Origin: Peristeroidobacter agariperforans
Lineage (GTDB): Bacteria; Pseudomonadota; Gammaproteobacteria; Steroidobacterales; Steroidobacteraceae
Direction of reading: 5' to 3'
NCBI RefSeq assembly: GCF_004138335.1
Contig: NZ_RYFW01000001.1
Coordinates: 248,001 to 312,000 of the forward strand
Length of the DNA stretch: 64,000 nt
The translations under genes were made by a program, and so were the position numbers. The notes below the pieces were generated by a model. It saw only the letters and a program-made list of their open reading frames with translations. It ran no database searches and was not told the origin of the DNA. This document shows positions 28,967 to 37,219 of this stretch, in pieces (position 1 is the first letter of the stretch; the number at the start of each line of letters is the position of its first letter).

Positions 28967-29437
28967 TTATTTCATTACAGCGAGATTGACGCTGCCGGTC
29001 TCGTTGAACGGAATCTTCTTCAGGAACCGGATGTCGGTGAGCAGCTTGCCTTCGATCGCATAGTTCACCTGCGTGCGGCCATTGAGCCGCGACAGCAACC
29101 GGCCGATGCCGCTCACGAAGTTGGTCCGCACCGTCACGTCGAAGTCGGTCTCGCCATTGGCCGGCACCACGAACGGCTTGTTCAACATGCCCTCGGCGAA
29201 GCCGTCGCCTTCCAGGAATATCTTGTAATCCAGCCCCGTGATCGGCAGCTCGCGATCGTTCGGGTTCTCCACGTTCATGCGGATCAGGAACTGCTGATTG
29301 AAGATGTCCGCCGAGGTCATCGCGACCGCCACCAGTGCGAGCCGCGGCGCCTTGAGGTCGGGGCGCAGCGAGCTGCAGCTGCTCGCAGTGATGAGCAGCG
29401 TGAGGATCAACAGGCAACGAGCGATGACCTTGTTCAT
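28967..29437 (-). CDS. LEA-14-like (WHy domain) lipoprotein
   Basis: 156 residues. Lipoprotein signal LLILTLLITASSC with acylated Cys near position 21. The mature domain is a fibronectin-like LEA type 2 fold: QFLIRMNVENPNDRELPITG and LDYKIFLEG are the family's signature. Such proteins are linked to desiccation or envelope stress, but the molecular role is unknown. It is enclosed between glgA (convergent) and glgC (same strand). A strong hairpin occupies the ribosome-binding region, ending four bases before the ATG. Confidence 0.85.
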   Translation of the reverse strand: MNKVIARCLLILTLLITASSCSSLRPDLKAPRLALVAVAMTSADIFNQQFLIRMNVENPNDRELPITGLDYKIFLEGDGFAEGMLNKPFVVPANGETDFDVTVRTNFVSGIGRLLSRLNGRTQVNYAIEGKLLTDIRFLKKIPFNETGSVNLAVMK

Positions 29438-29440
29438 CTG

Positions 29441-29462
29441 GCCCCCAAGGAGAATTGGGGGC
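29441..29462 (-). promoter_or_regulatory. Hairpin over the ribosome-binding region of the LEA-14-like gene
   Basis: GCCCCCAA (29441-29448) and TTGGGGGC (29455-29462) pair perfectly around a 6-base loop. On the mRNA the 3' arm ends four bases before the ATG (29437), so pairing would mask the purine-rich ribosome site. It lies 54 bases past the glgC stop and could alternatively be a glgC end hairpin, although no T-run follows. Confidence 0.5.
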
Positions 29463-29515
29463 GAAGGATAGCAGAGGAGGCCGGCTGCATTATGTGACGC
29501 AGCCCCTCCCCGAGG

Positions 29516-30835
29516 CTACGGCTGCTGCAACCGGGCCAGCATGTCGCGCGTGACCAGCGCGACGCCTTGTTCGCTCATGTAGAAGCGGCGGGCATCGTCC
29601 TCGCGGTTGACGCCGATCTGGGTGCCGGGAGGCACCACGCCGCCGGTGTCGACGATGGCGCGCTTGATGACGCTGCCGGCGCCCACCTTCACGTCGGGGA
29701 AGATCACCGAGCGCTCGATGTAGCTGCGTTCGTCGATGCGCACGTTCGAGAACAACAGCGATTGATTCACGGTGGCGCCGGAGATGATGCAGCCGCCGGA
29801 CACCATCGAATTGATCGCCATGCCGCGCCGGCCGTCCTCGTCGAGCACGAACTTCGCGGGTGGATACTGGCGCTGATAGGTCCAGATCGGCCACTGCTCG
29901 TCGTAGATATTCAGCTCGGGATTGACGTAGATGAGCTCCATGTTTGCGTCGTAGAACGCATCCACCGTACCGACGTCGCGCCAGTAGTGCTGAACGCGCG
30001 TCTCGTTGTCCGTGAATGGATACGCGATCACTTTGTGAGTGTTGAGCGCGCCCGGGATGATGTTCTTGCCGAAGTCGTGCGACGTTCCCGGACGCTGGGC
30101 CTGCTCCTCGAGCAAGCGATACAGCAGGCTGGCCTTGAATACATAGATGCCCATGGAGCCAAGCGCCATGTGCTCGCGCCCCGGAATGCCTTCGGGCTCC
30201 TTGGGCTTCTCGGAAAACTTGGTGATCCGATAATCCGGATCGACGCTCATGACGCCGAACGCGGTGGCCTGCTCACGCGGCACTTCGACGACGCCGACGG
30301 TGATATCGGCGCGCTTCGCGACGTGCGAGGCGAGCATCACGCCGTAGTCCATCTTGTAGATGTGATCGCCCGCCAGCACCAGGATGTGCTTGGGGTTGTG
30401 CAGCTTGATGATCTGCAGGTTCTGGTACAGCGAATCGGCAGTGCCGCGGTACCAGAAGTCGCCCATCTGCTGCTGCGCCGGGATGATCTCGACGAACTCG
30501 CCGAACTCGCCGCGCAGGTAGCCCCAGCCGCGCTGGATGTGCTGGATCAGCGAATGCGCCTTGTACTGGGTCATGACCTGAATGCGGCGAATGCCCGAGT
30601 TCACGCAGTTCGACAGCACGAAATCGATGATGCGGAACTTGCCGCCGAACGGCGTGGCCGGCTTGCAGCGGAAATCGGTGAGATGCTTCAGACGCTCGCC
30701 GCGTCCGCCGGCCATGATCACCGCCAGCGTATTGCGCGTGATGCGACTGACGTACCGGCGCGTCCGGGCTTGCGATTGGTCGCGCCGGCGCGCCAAACCT
30801 TCCCTCGATCGAGCGGGCTCTGCTCTATCGTCCAT
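29516..30835 (-). CDS. glgC: Glucose-1-phosphate adenylyltransferase
   Basis: 439 residues from the ATG at 30835. The nucleotidyltransferase motif VIMAGGRGERLKHLTDFRCK is near the start, followed by GGKFRIIDFVLSN, the GTADSLYQN substrate region and the C-terminal left-handed beta helix (SLLFSNVRIDERSYIERSVI). It makes ADP-glucose for glgA. The open frame extends to 31117; an ATG at 31099 has a better ribosome site (GAGGAG, 8-base spacing) and would add 88 residues of unmatched Pro/Arg-rich sequence, but would overlap the divergent gene at 31055. The start is therefore uncertain. Confidence 0.94.
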   Translation of the reverse strand: MDDRAEPARSREGLARRRDQSQARTRRYVSRITRNTLAVIMAGGRGERLKHLTDFRCKPATPFGGKFRIIDFVLSNCVNSGIRRIQVMTQYKAHSLIQHIQRGWGYLRGEFGEFVEIIPAQQQMGDFWYRGTADSLYQNLQIIKLHNPKHILVLAGDHIYKMDYGVMLASHVAKRADITVGVVEVPREQATAFGVMSVDPDYRITKFSEKPKEPEGIPGREHMALGSMGIYVFKASLLYRLLEEQAQRPGTSHDFGKNIIPGALNTHKVIAYPFTDNETRVQHYWRDVGTVDAFYDANMELIYVNPELNIYDEQWPIWTYQRQYPPAKFVLDEDGRRGMAINSMVSGGCIISGATVNQSLLFSNVRIDERSYIERSVIFPDVKVGAGSVIKRAIVDTGGVVPPGTQIGVNREDDARRFYMSEQGVALVTRDMLARLQQP

Positions 30836-31054
30836 ATCAGGAAATCTCGCTTCGCGTCGGGCGGTCCCGTCGGCACGGGCACCATCCGTTGGGTTGACCG
30901 ACCTCAGTGTCGGCGACGACCGCGGCCGCTTGCCTCGCAGGCGCGGCTTCGGCATTGTTGGTTGCTCGCCATCCCCATCCTCGAAGGATTCAGGAAGGTG
31001 AGGCTCCGGCGCCACAGTCTGCCGGAACCCCGCATCCAGAGTAAGCATACCGGC

Positions 31055-31774
31055 ATGCTGCAACGGTTTTATAACGACGTCGTCCTCGCGCTCGGACATG
31101 GCTGCGGCTCCTCGCACCTGGCGGGCTGGCGTCGTTGTCGGCCCGCACTAACGATCATCTGTGGGTTAACGTTGGGACTGTCCTGCAAGGTCCATGCTCA
31201 GCAGCCAGCCGACGCTGCTGACAACGCTAACAAGCTGCCAGTAGCCTCAGCCTGCTTGCCCGACGGCAGTGGATATCTCAAGGCGAGGCTGTCGGGCGCG
31301 GTGCAAACAGAGCTCGTATGGGGCAACGACGGCACGGAATGCACCGGCGCCGTGCGGCCCGACGGTGGGATTCGCGTACGTTTCAGTCACAAAGACGGTG
31401 TCGACGGCGGCCGCCTGGTACTGTTGTTCGGTATCGCAGCGTTGCGCGAAGGGCAGTCGGCCAAGGCACTGCCGGTGAACCTGACTGTCATACGGGAAGG
31501 CCTGGGCGAGTTTTACAGTACCCAGGGAGATAACAAATGCACGCTCGATGATGTGCGGCAGGAGCCACTGGTCGGGATACCGCACCGTTCCCGTTCCTAC
31601 CGCATAATTGCGCGCGGCTTTTGTACACACCCTGCACGGGCCGTGCGGGGCAACGGCGTGATCCTGCTGTCGCGTTTCGACTATGTAGGCCGGATTGACT
31701 TCGACGCCGAGGACAAAGATGAAACCCTTGCAGGCGGAGCGATGACGGCGCAAGGCCGGATGAAACAGCAATGA
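31055..31774 (+). CDS. Hypothetical secreted protein
   Basis: 239 residues. A hydrophobic stretch (PALTIICGLTLGLSC) and a likely cleavage after VHA near residue 49 suggest export. The mature part has cysteines in TECTGAVRPDGGIRV, DNKCTLDD and RGFCTHP and no domain I recognise. The stop overlaps the ATG of the DUF192 gene (ATGA), which indicates coupling. Head-to-head with glgC. Confidence 0.65.
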   Translation: MLQRFYNDVVLALGHGCGSSHLAGWRRCRPALTIICGLTLGLSCKVHAQQPADAADNANKLPVASACLPDGSGYLKARLSGAVQTELVWGNDGTECTGAVRPDGGIRVRFSHKDGVDGGRLVLLFGIAALREGQSAKALPVNLTVIREGLGEFYSTQGDNKCTLDDVRQEPLVGIPHRSRSYRIIARGFCTHPARAVRGNGVILLSRFDYVGRIDFDAEDKDETLAGGAMTAQGRMKQQ

Positions 31775-32310
31775 TGAGCAAATTCACAATGTCTGCAGGG
31801 CGGTGGCTCGCCCCGGTGTTCTTGATCTGTGTGCACCTGGGTGGCCCGGCACTGGGCGCCGCGCCTGCCAGTCAGCCGGCTGCACCCGAGGTCACGGCCA
31901 AAGACCTGGACCGCGCCTTCGAGCGGGACACCCTGCAGATCGCGACACCGGACGCGCGCCTGCACCGCTTCAATACCTGGATCGCCGATGACGATCAGCG
32001 CCGCCAGCGCGGCCTGATGTTCATCCGCCAGCTGCGCCCCGACGATTCCATGCTGTTCATCTACCCGCAGCCCATGACCGTGGCGATGTGGATGAAGAAC
32101 ACCTACGTGCCGCTGGACATCCTGTTCGTGGCGGCCGACGGCAAGGTGATCCACATCGCTCAAAACACCGAGCCGCTGTCGCTGAAGACCATCGAGTCCG
32201 GCGGTATAGTCCTGGGCGTGGTCGAATTGCCAGCCGGCACGGCGGCGCGCCTGAAAATCACGCCCGGTGCGCAGGTGATTCACGCCGCACTCTCGGCGCC
32301 TCAACGGTAA
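31771..32310 (+). CDS. DUF192 family exported protein
   Basis: 179 residues with a signal peptide (LAPVFLICVHLGGPALGA). The DUF192 core runs from RQRGLMFIRQLRPDDSMLF through MTVAMWMKNTYVPLDILF and IHIAQNTEPLS, matching the family's MxFxxxxxxMWMKNTxIPLD pattern. The function is unknown. It overlaps the preceding gene by four bases and lies two bases before the hydroxylase gene. Confidence 0.9.
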   Translation: MMSKFTMSAGRWLAPVFLICVHLGGPALGAAPASQPAAPEVTAKDLDRAFERDTLQIATPDARLHRFNTWIADDDQRRQRGLMFIRQLRPDDSMLFIYPQPMTVAMWMKNTYVPLDILFVAADGKVIHIAQNTEPLSLKTIESGGIVLGVVELPAGTAARLKITPGAQVIHAALSAPQR

Positions 32311-32312
32311 CC

Positions 32313-32957
32313 ATGCTCGACCTCCCCGGTCATCCCGTCCTCGACAAAACCGCTCTGGTGGGCGGCTGTCTGCGGCTGCCGGTGCGGATCGATGCGCAGC
32401 GCCTGGCGGCGGAGATCGCGACATTACCTCCAACGCTGTGGGGCTCCACTGGCGGACGCGTCGGCGTTCATCGCAACGCCGAGGCTTTGTTTCTTCGCGG
32501 GTATGCCCCCGCCCAGGGAGCATTGCCGATCGAGGATCGTGAGCCACTGGCGATGCTGCCGTATGCCCGCGAGATCATCGAGCGGCTGATACCGGCTCCG
32601 CCGCAGCGATGTTTGCTCGCGCGCCTGCCCGGTGGCGTATCCATCGATCCGCACATCGATCGCGCGCCCTATTTCGCCAAGACCCTGCGGCTGCACTTCC
32701 CGATCGAATCGCACGAGCAGGTGCACATGATCGCGGGCGAGCTCACTTATCTCATGCGGCCCGGCGAAGTCTGGGTATTGAACAACAGCTCGCCGCACGC
32801 CGTATGGAACGCGGATCCGGATCGTTCGCGTACTCACATGATTTGTGACTTCCTGCCGACGCCCGCCTTGCTCGAAGTCATGGCATCGGGCGAGCGCAAT
32901 CTCGGCCAGCACAACGAGGCGGTCGAACGGCACTTTGCCACGCACGCCACGGGATGA
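32313..32957 (+). CDS. Aspartyl/asparaginyl beta-hydroxylase-like protein
   Basis: 214 residues. The double-stranded beta-helix iron site can be placed: IDPHIDRAPYF supplies HxD (His114, Asp116), SSPHAVWNADP the distal His162, and the basic residue for 2-oxoglutarate follows in RSRTHMICDF. The family hydroxylates Asp, Asn or Arg side chains or small molecules with 2-oxoglutarate and oxygen. No signal peptide, so cytoplasmic. The stop overlaps the sulfotransferase start as ATGA, so hydroxylation and sulfation enzymes are made together. The same pairing occurs as one fused protein at 34102-35925. Confidence 0.85.
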   Translation: MLDLPGHPVLDKTALVGGCLRLPVRIDAQRLAAEIATLPPTLWGSTGGRVGVHRNAEALFLRGYAPAQGALPIEDREPLAMLPYAREIIERLIPAPPQRCLLARLPGGVSIDPHIDRAPYFAKTLRLHFPIESHEQVHMIAGELTYLMRPGEVWVLNNSSPHAVWNADPDRSRTHMICDFLPTPALLEVMASGERNLGQHNEAVERHFATHATG

Positions 32958-33643
32958 TCGTTACCCCTCGATTCGTGTTCCTGCACTTGCATAAGTCCGG
33001 CGGCACCTTTGTGAATGCCGGCCTCGTGCAGCACATCGCGGGGGCGAGACAGCTCGGATATCACCTGCCCCGCTCCATGCTTCCCGGGCAATACACAGCG
33101 CTGCCGCTGCTGGGCCTGGTGCGCAATCCCTGGAGCTACTACGTCTCCTGGTACAGCTTTCAGCGCTCGCGACCCAGACCGAATGCGCTGTTTCAAACGA
33201 TCAGCAATAGCGGCGCACTGGACTTCGGCGGGACGATCCGGAACATGCTGAATCTGGAGCGCGACCCAGCGTTGCTGGATCGGGTGCTCGCTGCCCTGCC
33301 GGCGGCGTACCTCAATCAGGGACTGAATCTGCCGAGCTTTGCCTTAGCTCCGATTCGGGGTAGCGGGCTGGGCTTCTATTCGTTTCTGTATCGTTATTTG
33401 TATGGGCCCGATATCACCGCCGTGAGGCTTGCGCGCATGGAGCAGTTGCGGGTCGAAGTGCCACAACTATTGGAGTCTGCAGGTGAGCCTGTGACATCAG
33501 CGCTGCGTGACTACATGAGCACCGCGCCGGCGCTGAATACCTCTGAACATGCGCCTTACCGCCAGCTCTACGATGCTGAGCTGGCGCAATTGGTCGACGA
33601 GCGCGATCGGCTTGTCATCGAGCGTCACGGCTACTCGTTCTAG
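32954..33643 (+). CDS. Sulfotransferase-like protein
   Basis: 229 residues. The 5'-phosphosulfate loop reads FLHLHKSGGTF (Lys14-Gly17) and the 3'-phosphate site LGLVRNPWSYYVSWY (Arg57, Ser61/65), both as in sulfotransferases that use PAPS. The small size and HKSGGT loop resemble sulfotransferase family 2 proteins rather than the PRSGTT type found in the two other sulfotransferase domains of this region. The acceptor is unknown. Coupled to the hydroxylase by a 4-base overlap. Confidence 0.82.
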   Translation: MIVTPRFVFLHLHKSGGTFVNAGLVQHIAGARQLGYHLPRSMLPGQYTALPLLGLVRNPWSYYVSWYSFQRSRPRPNALFQTISNSGALDFGGTIRNMLNLERDPALLDRVLAALPAAYLNQGLNLPSFALAPIRGSGLGFYSFLYRYLYGPDITAVRLARMEQLRVEVPQLLESAGEPVTSALRDYMSTAPALNTSEHAPYRQLYDAELAQLVDERDRLVIERHGYSF

Positions 33644-33660
33644 TAGCCGCGACTGTCTGC

Positions 33661-34077
33661 TTATTGATTGGCCATGCGCGGCCGGCGCTCGATCGCCTTG
33701 AGCTGCAGCTTGGTGTCTTCCTGCAGCTGCTCCCATTCACGCGCCGTCATGCACGATGTCTTTTTACGCAGCCGCGAGCCCGTCTGCAGGTCCTGACGAC
33801 ACAGCAGGATCCGGCCGTTCTCGTTCTTGATCTGGTAGCCCGCCTTTTGCATGGCCATGATCTTGTCGGCGTCGAGCTCGCCCTCGGTCAGCGAGTCTGC
33901 CTTGGCGGCGGGCGTCGCAGCGACGGGCGCTTCGCTGGCTGGTTTGGCATCGGCTGGCGGCTGCGCTGGAGTTGCGGCTCGAGGCGCCGCGGGCTCGGCC
34001 GGAGCCGTTTCCTGTGCGAGGACCTGACCCGTTGCACCGATGGCGACGAACATCAACCAGACCTGACGAAACATCAT
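33661..34077 (-). CDS. Small secreted protein with CR-GSR-C motif
   Basis: 138 residues, with signal peptide ending VLA-QE near residue 22. A long Ala/Pro-rich spacer follows, then a conserved end: GRILLCRQDLQTGSRLRKKT and SCMTAREWEQLQ. The pattern CR-(x)n-GSR-(x)n-C-x-T recurs in the lipoprotein at 43987-44337 (ICRSEKPLGTRIGKRVCKT) and in part in the one at 44373. Function unknown. It is the last gene of the minus-strand group that starts with the TPR-hydroxylase at 37199. Confidence 0.75.
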   Translation of the reverse strand: MMFRQVWLMFVAIGATGQVLAQETAPAEPAAPRAATPAQPPADAKPASEAPVAATPAAKADSLTEGELDADKIMAMQKAGYQIKNENGRILLCRQDLQTGSRLRKKTSCMTAREWEQLQEDTKLQLKAIERRPRMANQ

Positions 34078-34101
34078 GACCGACTCCTGAGCATCCTTAA
34101 C

Positions 34102-35925
34102 TCAACGCAGCGCGATTAACTTATCCCACGTGACCTGAACGGACGGCAACACCGGAGCAATCTGCGCTTCATTCGTCCGCCACTTGTCCGCGGCGGGCGC
34201 GGTCAGTGTGTAACGAGATGACGGCAGCGGCGCCGACAAACGATCGGCCAGCGCTGAATCTACCGGCAAATGCAGGAACTCGCACAGCTTACCGATCGTG
34301 CCGGCCGGATCGCGGAGCAAATTAGCATATTGCACGACTGCCCAGCGCTCAGGCCCCAGCGGTTGCAGATCATCGAGGATCTGGGCATTGGTCCGTTCCC
34401 ACTGCCACGCGGCTATTTCGGCCAGCGGCCGGCCGTTCATGTCGCGCCAACCTGGCGGCAACAACATCGACCACGGGCCGTCGAAACCTTCCAGCTTGGG
34501 ATACGTGCGCCACTGCCCGGAGCGCCAGGCTTCCATGATGCTGCTGATGTTTTCACGCGGATCGCGCCACAGGAACACGAATCTCGCATCTGGAAAAATG
34601 CGATTGAAGAACGGAATGCGCAACGAGTTCTTCGGCGTCTTCTCCAAGAAACGGCGCTGGCCGGGCTCGGACAACGGCTGGCCGGTATGGTCCCGCAGAT
34701 GAGACAGGATCTCCTGGCGGATGTCCTCGGCGATGGCGTCGGTAGCATGCTCCGCACTCAGGCGATTTGAATCGATACCCGGCGCGCCCGGCCGCAAGCC
34801 CTCGATACCTTCCACCAGCCAATGCGCTTCGCCGCCGACCGTGCACAGTTGTGAGCTCGCGGCCAATGTTTCGAACAGCAGCGTGCTGCCCGAACGCGGC
34901 GCGGACACGATAAAAATCGGCGCTTCGATCGTCGGCGCACGTGCACGCGTCGGTCGAGCTGGCGCGGCCGTGCTCGCAGCCTGTTGGGGTAGCGACAGCA
35001 TGGCCCGCAACACTCGCCCTTCGAGCACCTGATGAACGCCTACGCCATTCGTGCGCATCACCAGGCCTTCCGACAGCTCTCGCGACGCGTTCCGAATGCC
35101 GTCGCGCAGATTCGTGAACTCCGGCCAGCCCTGCGGATCGCCGCCATACAAGGCGTACAGTTGCCGCCAGTCCTTGCACAGCGCTTCCAACATTGCGTGA
35201 TAACGGACCAGGCGCGCGTGACTGTTGGGCAGGTTTTCCCGAGCCACCAGCTCCGAGCGCAGATCGAGAATCAAGAAGTCGATTTCACCCGGCGTCATGA
35301 CAGGAGCGAGCTTGGCGCGTTCCATGAGCGGTGACGCCTGACGATCCGCCACATACGAAACGGTGCGCACTTGCGCGGCGGGATTGTCACTTTGCGCAAC
35401 CAGTTGCCAGAAGTGGGCGCTGCCCGAAGTGTCCGCGACCAAGTGAATGCGCTCGTCCGGCGTGAAATTCTCGACTCGATGCGAGCGCCAGTTATCGAAC
35501 AACCACGCCTCGCCCGCCGCCATGTGGACGACCTGGTCCGAGCAATAGAAACGAACTTCCGGCCGCGTCACGATGGGAATGTGCAGGCGGACGCGCGTGA
35601 ACCAGTGATAGTTGATATCGGCATGCTCCGGCACGGTTGCGCCCGGCGCCAGGCGCAACAGGCGCGAGCGGCTCCACACCACGCCAAAGCTCGCCAGAAT
35701 CTGACGAATGTACGGCGATTGTTGGAGATGTGCCGTCGCTTGCATGCGGCCGTTGACGTCGTCGTTCTCGCCGCCATCGACGCTGATCAAGCGTGCCGCG
35801 CTATTGCCCTTGATATCGTTCGGGTGCCGGGCCCAGGCTTCGGCAGGCAGGGCTGCCACTTCGGCCCGCAGGCGCTCCACATCGAAGCGCAACGGCAAAC
35901 GATAGAACGGCTTGGGCAACCGCAT
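34102..35925 (-). CDS. Hydroxylase-sulfotransferase fusion protein
   Basis: 607 residues with two enzymes. Residues about 1-190 are an aspartyl/asparaginyl beta-hydroxylase-like domain with HxD at His101-Asp103 (PEHADINYHWF) and the distal His149 (WRSHRVEN). A helical linker of about 130 residues follows. Residues about 335-600 are a PAPS sulfotransferase with the loop FIVSAPRSGSTLL (Pro343 onward), a Glu in VGGEAHW where tyrosylprotein sulfotransferases have their base, and the 3'-phosphate site FLWRDPRENISS. No signal peptide. Start two bases after the TPR-hydroxylase stop, so the two are one operon. Fusion implies that both reactions act on one substrate. Confidence 0.88.
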   Translation of the reverse strand: MRLPKPFYRLPLRFDVERLRAEVAALPAEAWARHPNDIKGNSAARLISVDGGENDDVNGRMQATAHLQQSPYIRQILASFGVVWSRSRLLRLAPGATVPEHADINYHWFTRVRLHIPIVTRPEVRFYCSDQVVHMAAGEAWLFDNWRSHRVENFTPDERIHLVADTSGSAHFWQLVAQSDNPAAQVRTVSYVADRQASPLMERAKLAPVMTPGEIDFLILDLRSELVARENLPNSHARLVRYHAMLEALCKDWRQLYALYGGDPQGWPEFTNLRDGIRNASRELSEGLVMRTNGVGVHQVLEGRVLRAMLSLPQQAASTAAPARPTRARAPTIEAPIFIVSAPRSGSTLLFETLAASSQLCTVGGEAHWLVEGIEGLRPGAPGIDSNRLSAEHATDAIAEDIRQEILSHLRDHTGQPLSEPGQRRFLEKTPKNSLRIPFFNRIFPDARFVFLWRDPRENISSIMEAWRSGQWRTYPKLEGFDGPWSMLLPPGWRDMNGRPLAEIAAWQWERTNAQILDDLQPLGPERWAVVQYANLLRDPAGTIGKLCEFLHLPVDSALADRLSAPLPSSRYTLTAPAADKWRTNEAQIAPVLPSVQVTWDKLIALR

Positions 35926-35927
35926 GA

Positions 35928-37199
35928 CTACGCCGCCTCCGCCGCTTTGCGAAAATCCCCCATCGCCGGCACGAGCATTTCAACTGCGGCGCACTCCGCT
36001 TCGGTGAGGTGCGGATTCCAGATGTCGAAGATCAGCACGACGCGGGTGCGCTCGCTACGATTCCACGCCTCGTGCTCGTAGGTGTCGTCGAAAATGACGG
36101 CGCGACCTTCGCGCCACTCGTGCACTTCGCCGCCCACCTTCAATGCGCAATCGGGCGGCACTAGCAACGGCAGATGTCCGACCAGCCGCGTGTTGGTCAC
36201 GCCGCGATGGGGCAACAAATGCGTGCCGGCCGTGAACACGGAGAACAACACTTCCGGGCCGTGATCTCGCACGTGAGACAGCGGCAGGATATCGAGCGTG
36301 CTCGCAGTTACCGGGCACGCCGCACAGTTGTCGGCGCGTCGCTCGCCATGACGATAAAAGTAATAACCATTCCAGCTCGGCGGCGCTTGCAGCCCACGCA
36401 GGTTTTCTTTTTCGATCGCCTCCGTCGTAAACACGCGCTCACGACCGGCCGTGCTCGGCAGGAGCTGCAGCAACTCCTGACGGATCGCGAAGGTCTGTGC
36501 TTCGAGCTGCTCGATCCACGGGAACAGCGCTCGATCCAGATAGGCCGCCGGCGGCACGTCCGGCACATAGAAAAATGTCGGTTGCTGGCGTGGATCGGGA
36601 TAGACCGGCGCTTCTTCCCTGAAGTAGATGCGCAGGCCGCGTTCGATACGCTCGAGCGAGTCGGCGCCGAATTTCTGCCGCAACGGCTCGAGCAGATTGG
36701 CGAAGGTCGCCATGCGCGTCTGTCGCACCATGCGCACCGCATGTTCGACCATCGGTCGCAATCCTGGCGCCGTCGTCTCGGCGTTGAGCCAGCGGCCTTG
36801 CGCCTGCGCGTCATTGCTCGCGCGAAAGTATTGAAGCGCCGCCTGCTCTATCTGCCCCGCGCGTTCCAGCGCGACCGCGTAGTGCAAACGGATGATGAAC
36901 ATGCCCGGCGCCAGTTTGATCGCCGTGCCGTGGGCTGCAACGGCGCCATCCACGTTCCCGGCCGCCTCGTACACGCGGCCGAGATAATGGCGGCTCAAGG
37001 CATGGTTGGGATTGGACTCGACAGCCGACTCCAGCAACTGCTGAGCGCGAGGCAACTGTCCGCGACGCAGGGCGATCAAACCCAGGGCGTTGAGCGAATC
37101 GATATCGCCTGGCCGAGACTGCAGCGACTGGCGCGCCAGCCGCTCCGCTTCGTCGAGCCGGCCTTGCTGCAACAGGGATTGGACGTCTGGTGAATTCAT
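35928..37199 (-). CDS. TPR-aspartyl/asparaginyl beta-hydroxylase (paralogue 1)
   Basis: 423 residues. Residues 1-140 are TPR repeats (AERLARQSLQSRPGDIDSL, ALSRHYLGRVYEAAGN). Residues 200-410 are an AspH domain like human aspartyl beta-hydroxylase: LLPHRGVTNTRLVGHLPL provides the proximal His in an HxG context (no Asp), YEHEAWN the distal His and RTRVVLIFD the 2-oxoglutarate Arg. Human AspH likewise uses two His without a carboxylate. Two tandem paralogues lie at 44810 and 46004. The TPR part suggests a protein or peptide substrate. The start is only 20 bases from the divergent gene at 37220. Confidence 0.9.
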   Translation of the reverse strand: MNSPDVQSLLQQGRLDEAERLARQSLQSRPGDIDSLNALGLIALRRGQLPRAQQLLESAVESNPNHALSRHYLGRVYEAAGNVDGAVAAHGTAIKLAPGMFIIRLHYAVALERAGQIEQAALQYFRASNDAQAQGRWLNAETTAPGLRPMVEHAVRMVRQTRMATFANLLEPLRQKFGADSLERIERGLRIYFREEAPVYPDPRQQPTFFYVPDVPPAAYLDRALFPWIEQLEAQTFAIRQELLQLLPSTAGRERVFTTEAIEKENLRGLQAPPSWNGYYFYRHGERRADNCAACPVTASTLDILPLSHVRDHGPEVLFSVFTAGTHLLPHRGVTNTRLVGHLPLLVPPDCALKVGGEVHEWREGRAVIFDDTYEHEAWNRSERTRVVLIFDIWNPHLTEAECAAVEMLVPAMGDFRKAAEAA

Positions 37200-37219
37200 T
37201 CGCGCTACTATAGCTGCCT

